From Buxus sempervirens (lineage: Eukaryota > Streptophyta > Magnoliopsida > Buxales > Buxaceae): a stretch of 64,000 bases of DNA. The DNA lies in the NCBI GenBank assembly GCA_947561395.2, contig OX387193.1, positions 34,670,255-34,734,254 of the forward strand. The letters are read 5' to 3'. The notes under the pieces are model-generated. The model saw only the letters and a list, made by a program, of their open reading frames with translations. It had not been told where the DNA came from and made no database searches. The position numbers were made by a program, and so were the translations under genes. Of the stretch, positions 54,375-64,000 are shown piece after piece; positions within the stretch are counted from its first letter, which is position 1; every line of letters starts with the position of its first letter.

Positions 54375-57249
54375 ATGGCCCGTCTTCGATCAGCTTCCCG
54401 GGATCCTGCAGATGAGCCTTCCTCTTCGAGGGTTAGGCGAGATCCTGCTGATGTGGCCTCGTCTTCGAGGACCGAGAGGGATTCGGATTCTGATGTCCCT
54501 GATCTTCCTTCTGGGGATTCGCGTGAGGCGACCCCAGAGCTATACTCTAACCTTTATGAAATTTCATATTCTTTCATAAAAACATCCTCCTGATTCTTCA
54601 ATTATTTTCTTTTAGCCGGCTGTTGAGGCTTCTGGCAGAGATAGGAGCCGTAGAGGGCGCCGCAGAGATGGAGGCCTTGATGAGGGCCATAGAGGAGGCC
54701 GCAGAGGGGGCCGTGGCAGAGATGAGGCCAGGACCAGGGTTGAGATCCCTGAGGAGGTGGCTGCCCAGATTAGGGATACCGATCTTTTGCATGACTTGAG
54801 GACTCATCCCTCAGCGTGTATTAGGGCGGATATCCCTTTGGAGTTTGCTATGTCCCACTATAGAGGGAGCTGGGCCAGCTTCACTAGATTTTTGGGAGCT
54901 TGCAGTTCGGCCTACCGTCGGGAGCTAGGCTTATATGGATTTGGCATGTTTATTACTATTCCGGACGTACGCCTGGATAGGGCCCTCATTGCTGCATTGC
55001 TCGAGAGATTCTTCCCGGAGACTTTGAGCTTCCATTTCCCAGATATTGAGATTGGGATCCGGCCTTCTGATTTCACGCTCATCACCGGGATTAGGATGAT
55101 CAGTGATGTTATTCCTGAGATGGCGATGCCAGAGGCTGATGAGGTTGCAGCTTATCTTGGATATATCGTGCTGCCTCCTGAGGCATGGGATCGGGGGAGA
55201 GCGAGATTGTCTCTGACATGGTTGAGAGAGACTTTCAGGAGGAGGCAGTTTGGCCAGCTTGCTGCCGGTGATCATGTTTTCTCATTTGCCTTCCGGTTTC
55301 TTTTTCTGTATATGATGGGATCCTGCTTCTTTCCAGAGGACACGACCTCAGTCAGTCCTCATTTCCTGAGCCTACTAGGAGATCTTCAACGGGCGAAGAG
55401 GTATGCATGGGGCCCGCTCATTTTTGGTACTATTTTGGCCGGCCTTCGCCGATCAGTGAGTGGCCTCTCTACTTCCAAAGGGGCTGGAGTTGGGTGCAGA
55501 TTTTTCTGGCCTTTTCTGCAGGTGAAATGTCTATTTCTCTTCTCTTTCTCTTTTTCTTATCTCTCCTTTTCTATTCCTCTAACTCTTTTCTTCTTTTTGC
55601 AGTTTTTTGCTAGGGTTTATATACCCTATTTCCGTCCTACCTCTACGATGTCTGAGGAGACATATCATATGGCACGTAGATGGTGTCATGTAGAGCACGA
55701 CTCTGAAAAGAGTCGTCCCAAGTCCGCCCGGGCCCACTTGGACAGGTTGTACCGGTCTGAGGTAATCTTCTTTAATTTCTCTACTTTCTTCTTTTCTTTT
55801 CTTCCTGGATCACATATCTGATGTCCTGTTTTGTTTTTCAGCTATTTGTCCCCAGGATGGAGGACATTCATGAGGTGCTGGCCCTGCAGGCAGCCAGAGA
55901 TGATGCATTTGTCCCTGACCAGAGACGACAGAGATACCAGTTCTTTATTGGTCAGCTGGGCAGCATTTGGTACTGCGGCGAGCACTTCTTCTTTCAGCAT
56001 GTGGGAGAGCCGCGGATTCCTGCCATCCCGCCAGATACTACTCCTTCCTACCCTCCTATGCCTGTTGATCCTGCCCAGTTCCTAGATTGGACTGAGGCAG
56101 AGACTTTATTGGAGGAGGGTGACTATGATGCCTGGTTCAGGCGAGCTTCTGTTGGGTGCCTCATGCCATCTATGCCTGTCCGTGGCGGAGTCACTGAGAT
56201 TGGAGGGGTAGTGATTAGGGCCTATGACACTACGGTATGCCTTCTTCCTTTTCACCTTTCTATTTTCATTTCATCTGAACTTAGCATTTTTCTGACTTTT
56301 TTATTTTCTATTTCAGGAGGCCCAGTTGGCAGAGATCCGGTCTCGATATGCTGATCTAGAGCGCCAGTGAGATGCTGCGATCGCCGAGCGGGATGCCCTC
56401 TATATCACCATTTCAGACCTCCGGGGGCAGCTAGCCAGAGCACAGGGCCAGGAAGGTCCATCTGATGCATAGGACCAGGCGGGTCCATCTTACACTCAGG
56501 TTAATTTCTTCTTTTATTTCCATTCCTGCTCTTGCATTAGTTTGTCTTGTTCTGACTGAAATTCCTTTTCTTAGTTTCAGGAGGACACAGCCGGCCCTTC
56601 TTCACCTGCTTCACCTGTGCCCATGCATTTTCGGGATGAGGTATTTTCTGTGGCACGGGTGGAGTTCGTGACGTCTCCCAGTCCAGTAGAGGTTCCTGCA
56701 GCAGAGCCCGAGATCGAGGTTGATATTGTACCTGCTGCTGAGGATGTGCCAGAGTCGACCCCAGTAGCTGAGACTGCTCCTGCTGCATCTGCTGATGTAG
56801 ATATGGATTCGGCTATGGACGCCGCTGTGGTAGAGTTTACCGTGGAGGCTGTGGTGATGGAGGAGGCTACAGCTGATCCTGTAGAGCCCGGTCCTGATGC
56901 TGATGTACCTGGGACCTCTGCTCCTGCTAGTCCTGCTATGGAGGATGCCGAGGAGACGCATGCTGCGGTTGATACGTCAGCGGATTCTTCCCGTACTGAT
57001 TCTGATGTAGATACTTCAGGGTACGTCCCTCCTGATCATCCCACTGCTGGCCTTGTGCCTTTATATATGTGGCATGATATTCAGTCTGTTTTGAGCAGGA
57101 TGACGCGTAGCACAGCCCGCAATGTTGTGCGGCATGTCTTTGAGCGCAGGCGATCTTCAAGCTGTGGTCGAGGCAGAGGACGAGGCCGTGGCCGTAGGGG
57201 TGGACTGAGCACGTCTTTTTTCGCTTTCCTTGGCTTCTTTGGTGCTTCC
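54375..57249 (+). pseudogene. Plant mobile domain (PMD)-like gene carried antisense in the Tat element
   Basis: The ATG at 54375 opens a Ser/Arg/Asp-rich start (MARLRSASRDPAD..). Later exons are 54616-55521, 55603-55761, 55842-56234, 56317-56499 and one from 56581, with GT-AG junctions and preserved phase. The first junction is unclear. Residues from about 54830 (FAMSHYRGSWASF.., IPDVRLDRALIAALLERFFPETLSF.., ..DFTLITGIRM) resemble the PMD (aminotransferase-like) domain. Then come a short coiled-coil-like exon, an acidic Ala/Pro/Glu-rich part and an RG-rich stretch near 57165. Stops at 56368-56370 (TGA) and 56470-56472 (TAG) break it. No stop separates it from the next gene. PMD proteins such as Arabidopsis MAIN and MAIL1 act in genome stability and transposon silencing; a role here is inferred only. 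Confidence 0.7.
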
Positions 57250-59047
57250 ATGGCTTCCCCTGCACCGTTCTCTTCTGTCATTGAATCTCTTCCTGCAAGA
57301 CCACATGTTAGATCCAAACCTCCTAATCTCACCAGGTATAACATTGTGGACTCCTTCTATGATAGATGGGTTAACTCCATGACCCTTGATGAGGAGATTC
57401 GCTGGGGTTCCATCCACTTAGGGCATATCCTACACCTCCCTAAAATTCCCTTTAAGTGGGAAATTATTGAAGCTTTGATTGGACACTGGGTACCTGAACT
57501 GAACCTTTTTCGGTTTGATGATAAAGAGATGACTCCTACCATAGAAGAAATTGAAACCATCCTTGGCCTAAGATTTTCTGAAAAAGTTGTAAACCCACCC
57601 CTAAAGCTTAGTTATAAAAAAGAGGCTTCCACTTTCTTGGGTATAGGGAAGAAGGACCTAGGAAATTCTGATGCACTATTGACCTTGTCCAAGACCTTTT
57701 TGACTGAAAAACTTCTGAGGAGTGAAGACAAGGACGCTAGGTTTAATGCTTTGACTTTGGTAGTGGTCAATCAGCTGCTTTTTCCACGGGGTGATGACCA
57801 GGTTGACTTGGCTCTCATCTCAGTTATCTGCCAGGTTAGGGAACGCGAGAGGTTGGCCCCTATGATCTTAGCAGAGATATACCAGGCCCTTACTAACTGT
57901 TATTTCAGGAAGAAGAAGCGTTTCCTTGCCTGCGCCCCTATCCTACAGGTAAAAAGAAATAATTATTTTTTTTTTTCTCTTTCTTTTTTTTTTCTTCTTT
58001 TTTTTTTCTTCTCTTTTTTTTTCTTTCTTCTTCTTCTCTTTTTTTTCTTCCTCTTCTTTTTTTTTTCTTTTCCTTCTCTTTTTTTTTTCTCTTTTTTTTT
58101 CTTCTTTTTTTTTCTTTCTTTTTTCTTTTTTCTTTTTTTTTTCTTTTTGGAAATAATTTGAAATACTCCCTCTTTCTGCAGCTTTGGTTGCTTGACCATC
58201 TTAGCCAGGTTGAAGAAATAACTCGCCGCTTCTTTCCAAGATTGAAAGTCTTAACATCCAAGGTGGCAAGCAAGGCTGGTTCACTTTCTTGGGTACTCTC
58301 CAGGATGATCAAGTGAGATGGCCTGGCACTTATCAGCCCACTCCAGAGACAGTGATCAGCTTTAGAGATAAAAACTTTCTGGTCCTAGCAGGCTTGAAAT
58401 CTGCTGTTCTCTATCTTCCTTTGAGGGTTCTTCGGCAGTTTAGAGCGATCCAGGGGATTATGATCCCTACTGGATATGAGAAGCTTTTAGGGCCACTTAC
58501 ACCAGCCTCCATGGGGCTAACTGCTCAATTAATGAAAGAGTGGTCCTACGTCCGTTTTCTGCAGGGTCCTGTCTTTTCAGAGTCCCATGTGAAGGATTAT
58601 CAATTCTGGATCAAAGAGCAGGTGCAGAGTCATGCCCCAGTACCAGAAGATCCTCCTGTGGTTCTTCCTCCTACTTATGAGGACATTCTGGAGTCAAAAA
58701 GGGCAACCCATAAGCGACTTCAACAAATATGGGTACGGGAGGCTCAAGAACTTAGGATAAAAGTCCTTGTTCTGGAGAGAAAGCTTGAAGAGCAGAAGTC
58801 TGGATGCATTGCCATGGAGAAGAAACTTGAAGAACAAAGGCAGGCTCGTCGCTTTGAAGTCCGAGTGATGCGGAAGAAGTATTAGGATTCCTTGGCCGAC
58901 CTTAGGGTGTTGAAGATCAAGCTTTCTTTTTCAGATGAGGTCATCTCCTTTTTGAGTGATCCTGATGCAGAGGGTGCTTCTGGAATCATTGCAACTCAGG
59001 CAGCTAGGATTAGGGAGCTTGAGGAGCAGTTAGGGAGTAGGGATTAG
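57250..59047 (+). pseudogene. DUF7745-type gene carried antisense in the Tat element
   Basis: It starts ATGGCTTCCCCTGC (57250), in frame with the preceding ORF. Exon 1 ends at 57948 and exon 2 begins at 58182; the intron is mostly poly-T/C. Typical parts include LIGHWVPELNLFRFDDKEMTPTIEE, NQLLFPRGDDQVDLA and a WLLDHL segment. A frameshift near 58255-58265 moves the frame, which then runs through WPGTYQPTPETV.., PLRVLRQFRAIQG to a coiled coil (VLERKLEEQKSG..KLEEQRQ). A TAG at 58883-58885 interrupts it; the same frame continues to TAG at 59045-59047. The family is plant-specific, related to PMD and of unknown function. The copy is broken but recently so. Confidence 0.7.
57949..58181. repeat. 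Poly-T/C intron of the DUF7745-type gene
   Basis: About 190 bp (57962-58146) are nearly all T with scattered C, bounded by GTAAAAAG and TTTCTGCAG. The complementary strand looks like a long Lys/Arg-rich frame but is simple sequence. Confidence 0.9.
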
Positions 59048-59994
59048 ATTCTTTTATCTCCTTTTTTTTTCATTCATTTTTTTCATACTTTTATACAAAA
59101 GCAAACTCCATTAGTGGAAAGATAATAGATTTAATTCAAAAATAGGTTTTATATTATTGGCCTCAGAATTCTTAGATGCTTATAAAAACAGAAGTTTTAT
59201 GAAAAAGTATTTGATTTCTCATCACTGGCCAAAGTATAGTTTTTTTTTTTTTTTTTGAAAGCTGATCCAAAACACTTAATCACATATAATTAAAGGAATT
59301 AAAATCATGTTGAATAATGAAAAGGGTAGTCCAAGCAATAGGGAGAGACCAAATCTGTCTACCCCGTGACCTTTAGAATCATCCCCTAATGGTTTTACCT
59401 TCATGATGGACCCTGCTAATCTGCTCAATTTCCAGTGCTCATGCTGATTAAATTTAGACCACATGATCAACTCAACCTTTGATTTTATTTTTTTTTCTTT
59501 CTTTTTTTTTTTTTCTTTGCCCTTATTCCCCCTAGCGCCAATTACGGTTTTCACTAGGGCCGGCTTCAGCATTCCGTTATCACCAATCTTACTCTGGAAG
59601 TTGAATGAATATACTAAAATCACCGAGGGCTTAATAATAGGACGAAACAAAGGCTAAGCTCGGTTTATGAAAGAAAGGTATTAAAGGCTCAAAATTTTCT
59701 AAGTGTGAAAAATGGGTCAACTGGACTTACAGTCATGGTGAATTCGATCCCATTCCCCTTCCTTTGTATTTGGTTTTCATTTGCCCTTATTTTTTCTTTT
59801 CTCTCTTTTTTTTTCATTTTTTTTCCTTTTGCCCCTATTGGCTTTGCCCCATTTAGGTTTGCCCCAGTATAAAACTGTAAGTCCAGCTTAGGTTTATCAA
59901 AGGAGACGAACAGGCTCAAATTGGCTTGACTAGGGATTAAAATTTTTGGGAAGTAAGGAAAGATGGCCTCAGATCATTTCCTAGTAGTATTCAT
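59048..59994. other. Spacer between the antisense genes and the end of pol
   Basis: T-rich runs lie at 59239-59257 and 59486-59517. No coding domain was seen on either strand. It separates the convergent 3' ends of the plus-strand DUF7745-type gene and the minus-strand pol, so it may hold both terminators. Confidence 0.5.
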
Positions 59995-62900
59995 TCAAGG
60001 AAAATATTTCTTTACTGCATCAGAGTTAATTGGCTCAGGAAAATCCTTCCCATCCATTTCTGTTAAGATGAGAGCACCCCCTGATAGGACCTTCTTGACC
60101 ACATAAGGTCCTTCCCAATTTGGTTTAAACTTTCCACGAGGATCTTCCGAAAAAGGTAAAATTTTCTTCAATACTAAATTTCCCTTTTGGAAAGTTCTGG
60201 GCTTTACTTTCTTATTGTAAGCCCTGGCCATTCTCTTCTGATACAATTGGCCATGACAAAGCGCTTTTAATCGCTTTTCCTCTATTAGATTGAGTTGATC
60301 ATGTCTTGATTGTATCCATTCAGCTTCTTCTAATTCTGCTTCCATTAGCACTCTTAATGAAGGTATTTCTACTTCCACTGGTAAAACTGCTTCCATTCCA
60401 TATACTAAGGAGTACGGGGTTGCCCCTGTAGAAGTTCGAATTGAGGTTCTGTAAGCATGCAGAGCAAGTGGCAGCATTTCATGTCAATCTTTAAAACTCA
60501 CTACCATCTTCTGAATGATCTTCTTTATATTCTTATTTGCTACTTCTACTGCCCCATTCATCTTTGGTCTATAAGGAGCTGACTTATGATGAGTGATCTG
60601 AAATTGTTCACACATCTTCCTCATGTCTTTGTTCTTAAGGTTTGAAGCATTGTCTGTTACTATGTCACTTGGCAAACCGTAGCGACAAATGATATTGTGT
60701 TTCAAAAATTTCAAAACGTGGCTACTTGTAATGTTTGCATATGAAGCTGCCTCTACCCACTTGGTGAAGTAATCAATTGCTACAAGTATAAACCTGTGTC
60801 CATTTGATGCCTTTGGAGAGATCATTCCAATGACATCTATACCCCACATAGAAAAAGGCCACGGAGATGTCATACTGTGTAATTCACTTGGGGGTGCATT
60901 CTTGTTACCCGCGTACACTTGGCATAAATGACACCTTTTAACATGTATATAGCAATCATGCTCCATAGTCGACCAGTAATATCCCAATCGCAGAATCTTC
61001 TTGGCAAGAATATGCCCATTCATATGGGGTCCACACACTCCTCCATGTATCATTTCAACTATCCTTTCCGACTCAGTCTTTGCAACACATCGGAGTAGTA
61101 TATCATTATGTGATCTTTTGTACAACTGACCACCACTTAGTAAGAACTGTCCTGCCAGCCTCTGTATTGTTCTTTTCTCTGTAGAGGTGACGTTTTCTGG
61201 CAAACTTCGATCATTTAGGAAGTTCTTAATGTCTTGAAACCATGGTACATCTTCTTCTGGGGTTTCTTCTAGAACAAGGCAATAAGCTGGTTCATCTCTG
61301 ACTTCAATTTCCAATGGTCTAATATCAACACCTTCTGGCATACTGACCATTGAAGCCAATGTTGCTAGAGCATCCGCAAACTGGTTTTTGGCCCTTGGCA
61401 TATAATTGAAGGAAATTCGAGTAAACTTGGTGCTTATTTCTTCCAAATACTGGTGATAGGGGATCAATTTATGATCCTTGGTTTTCCATTCACCAGTTGT
61501 TTGGAAGATGATAAGACTCGAATCTCCATATACGTCAAGTTCCTCTACTTCATGGTCTAAGGCAGCTTGCAACCCAATTATGCATGCTTCATATTCTGCT
61601 ATATTGTTTGTACATTGGAACCTTAGCTTTACTGCGATTGGGATATGTGCCCCATCTGGCTTGATCAGAACAGCCCCTATCCCATTTCCATTCATATTGG
61701 CGGCCCCATCAAAAAACATTTGCCATGAGCTTTCACCTTCTTCCTCTTCAGCAAACAGGATTGCCTCATCAGGAATGTTGGTCTTTAAGGGTTGGTATTC
61801 TGGTAAAGGGTGTGCAGCTAAGTGATCAGCAATGGCTTGACCCTTAATGGCTTTCTGCGTGATATAGGTGAGGTCAAATTCAGAGAGTAACAACTGCCAC
61901 TTTGCTGTTCTGCCAGTTAAAGCTAGTTTCTCAAATAGATACTTCAAAGGGTCCATTCGGGATATCAATAAGGTGGAATGACTAAGGAAATAGTGCCTCA
62001 ACCTCTGAGTTGCCCACACTAAAGCACAACATGTCTTTTCCAAAGGGGAATACTTTGCTTCATATTCTGTAAACTTCTTGCTTAGGTAGTAAATCGCCCT
62101 CTCCTTTCTGCCTGTATCGTCATGCTGTCCCAAGACACACCCCATTGATGTCTCCAAAATTGACAAGTATAAGATCAATGGTCTCCCTGGAGTTGGTGGC
62201 ACTAGCACAGGTGGGTTCAATAAATACTCCTTTATTGTGTCAAAGGCTTCTTGGCAATCATCATTCCAGACTGTCGGGTTATTCTTCCTTAGAAGCTTGA
62301 AAATTGGTTCACAGATAGCGGTGAGCTGTGCTATGAACCGGCTTATGTACTGAATCCTTCCAAGAAAACCACGAACTTCCTTCTCCGTTCTAGGTGATGG
62401 CATTTCAATGATTGCTCTGGCTTTAGCTGGGTCAATCTCAATTCCCTTCCTGCTTACTATAAAGCCCAATAATTTTCCTGATGTAGCCCCAAAGACACAT
62501 TTTGCAGGGTTAAGCCTTAAACTGTATTTTCTGAGCCGGTCAAACACCTTCTTCAAATTGATCAAGTGGTCTTCTTCTTCACATGATTTGGCTATCATAT
62601 CATCTACATAAACTTCCATCTCCTTATGGATCATACCTTGGAATAAGGCCGTCATGGCCCTCTGGTAGGTTGCCCCTGCGTTCTTAAGCCCAAATGGCAT
62701 GATAGTGTAGTGGAAGGTACCCCAAGGGGTGATGAAGGCTGTCTTCTCTTGGTCTTCCTTAGCCATCTTAATCTGATTGTACCCAGAAAAGCCGTCCATG
62801 AATGAGAATAGGCTATGTACAGCAGTGTTGTTCACCAGGATGTCGATGTGTGGAAGTGGAAAATCATCCTTTGGGCTTGCCTTATTCAAGTCTCTGTAGT

Positions 62901-64000
62901 CTACACACATTCTAACCTTTCCATCCTTCTTTGGCACTGGCACTATATTTGCAAGCCATTCAGGATACGTGGAGACTGCTAAGAATCCGGCTTGGAATTG
63001 CTTAACCACTTCATCTTTGACCTTTAAAGTCCATTCTGGTTTTAACCTTCTCAGTTTCTGTTTAACTAGCTTAGCATCTGGCAGAATTGGTAGCCTATGC
63101 ACCACCATATCTGTGTCTAGCCCCGGCATATCCCGATACGACCATGCAAACACATCATCATAATTAGCCCAGAATCGTATCATTTCTTCCCGCTGTACCT
63201 CAGATAGACATACCCCAATCTTCACTATTTTTGGGTCATCTTCGGTCCCTAGGTTTATTGATATGGTCTCTTCAATATTAGGTTAGACCCCCTTTTCATG
63301 ACGCTCTAATTGATATGTGATTTCTTTTGGAGGATCGTCTTCTTCGTCCTCGGTCTCTTCTTCAACCCCCATTAGGTCAAAGTCGAGCCCAAGGTCGAAG
63401 TCATACTCATCCTGATCCAATTCCATTTGCTTATATGGTTCATAAAGGATTTGGACCTTTTTGAAAACTTTATCTTTTCTAGAAAAAATTGAAAAATCTT
63501 TTTGTGTTTTTTGAGAGCCTTCTACAAAATCTTTCCCTGAAGACGAAGGCTCATTAAAACCTTCAGGAAAAGGGCATTCCACTAATGGAGTTTTTTTTTT
63601 AGAAGCCATGTCTGTTTGCCAATCAAACGCGGCTTCAAAAGTAAGGGGAGTTTCCTCCCAATTGTTTAGAATAAAAGAATCTGGGGCAGGGATACAAGCC
63701 TGCTCCTCAAGCTCAAGGTCTGCATCAGAGATCACCAGTATTGGGTGAGTTGCATCGCCTGTTTCTTCTGTAGGGCTGGTTCCAGATGGAACTTTTACTG
63801 CAGCCCAATCAATAAAAGGTAGCTCCTCTGCTACTTCTTCTTGCTTGCCTTCTGTCATGGCAAAAAATGCTCCAACGTCCTCTGAAAAATCCTGCTCTTG
63901 TTCTGCTTGTGGCCCAGGTCCACCAGATGCTTGTGGAGGTGGAGGTGGAACATATGGTTGTACGGTTGAGGATTTAGGTTTCTGGAATGGATTGATATTG
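59995..64000 (-). pseudogene. Tat-lineage Ty3/gypsy polyprotein (acidic linker, RT, RNase H, second RNase H, integrase), partial
   Basis: The minus-strand frame is open from the window edge and begins before it. An acidic linker (to 63286) leads to reverse transcriptase with catalytic YVDD about residue 206 counted from 63225. A first RNase H (about 345-470) has lost its first acidic residue (SILETS). A second RNase H (about 500-625) keeps all four (FFDGAA, AEYEA, VYGDSS, FADAL). Integrase follows with a zinc-binding HX..CX2C (about 727-768) and a D797/D858/E894 core spaced D-60-D-35-E. The C-terminal integrase part ends at 59995. Two in-frame stops interrupt it, TAA at 63283-63285 and TGA at 60484-60486. 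A duplicated RNase H with a decaying first copy is the hallmark of the Tat/Ogre group. It belongs with the 3' LTR at 50884. Confidence 0.92.

Noticed and set aside
57938..58312. Minus-strand Lys/Arg-rich frame
   Set aside because: It is the complement of the poly-T/C intron of the DUF7745-type gene.

Overview
The window is nuclear DNA from a flowering plant, probably a eudicot with a repeat-rich genome. The evidence is one intact five-exon gene with GT-AG introns that encodes an ABCG half-transporter very close to Arabidopsis ABCG14, surrounded by plant-type LTR retrotransposons (Ty3/gypsy Tat and Athila lineages, a Copia piece), MITEs, and SINE and LINE remnants. The species cannot be named from the sequence.

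Layout. 1-8.05 kb: LTRs of one Ty3/gypsy family ('family G', starting TGTAAAACCC and ending CGTTACA), one nested inside an opposite-strand copy. 8.05-8.4 kb: a Copia remnant (LTR end, primer-binding site, gag start). 8.4-13.2 kb: quiet intergenic DNA with one clear MITE. 13.2-16.2 kb: the ABCG14-like gene, the only intact host gene seen. 16.2-21.8 kb: SINE and LINE remnants, AT-rich DNA, an 804-bp MITE that holds a GGT-repeat expansion, a hairpin, and a decayed coat/gag-like fragment. 21.7-25.8 kb: a gag-only element with a truncated 5' LTR, a full 3' LTR and 97-bp direct repeats at its borders. 26-36.6 kb: three solo LTRs, each with a perfect 5-bp target duplication, nested in older LTRs. 36.6-49.3 kb: the 3' half of an Athila-type element, itself interrupted by a 3.96-kb solo LTR carrying three tandem arrays. 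49.3-50.9 kb: opposed LTR pieces and a minisatellite. 50.9-64 kb: the 3' part of a minus-strand Tat-lineage element (3' LTR, polypurine tract, pol with two RNase H domains). Between its pol and 3' LTR it carries two plus-strand, intron-containing genes related to the plant mobile domain (PMD) and DUF7745 families. The element runs off the right edge.

The least expected pattern is a set of short dyad-symmetric 'words' clustered inside the LTRs. In the Tat-type LTRs nearly all are exactly 21 nt long, with 6-7-nt complementary arms. The word is consistent within an element but differs between elements whose LTR backbone is otherwise alignable. In the Tat element the same word class sits in the LTR upstream of the TATA box and again upstream of the antisense PMD-like gene. 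I infer, without proof, that these may be binding sites or RNA hairpins that co-evolve with an element-encoded factor.
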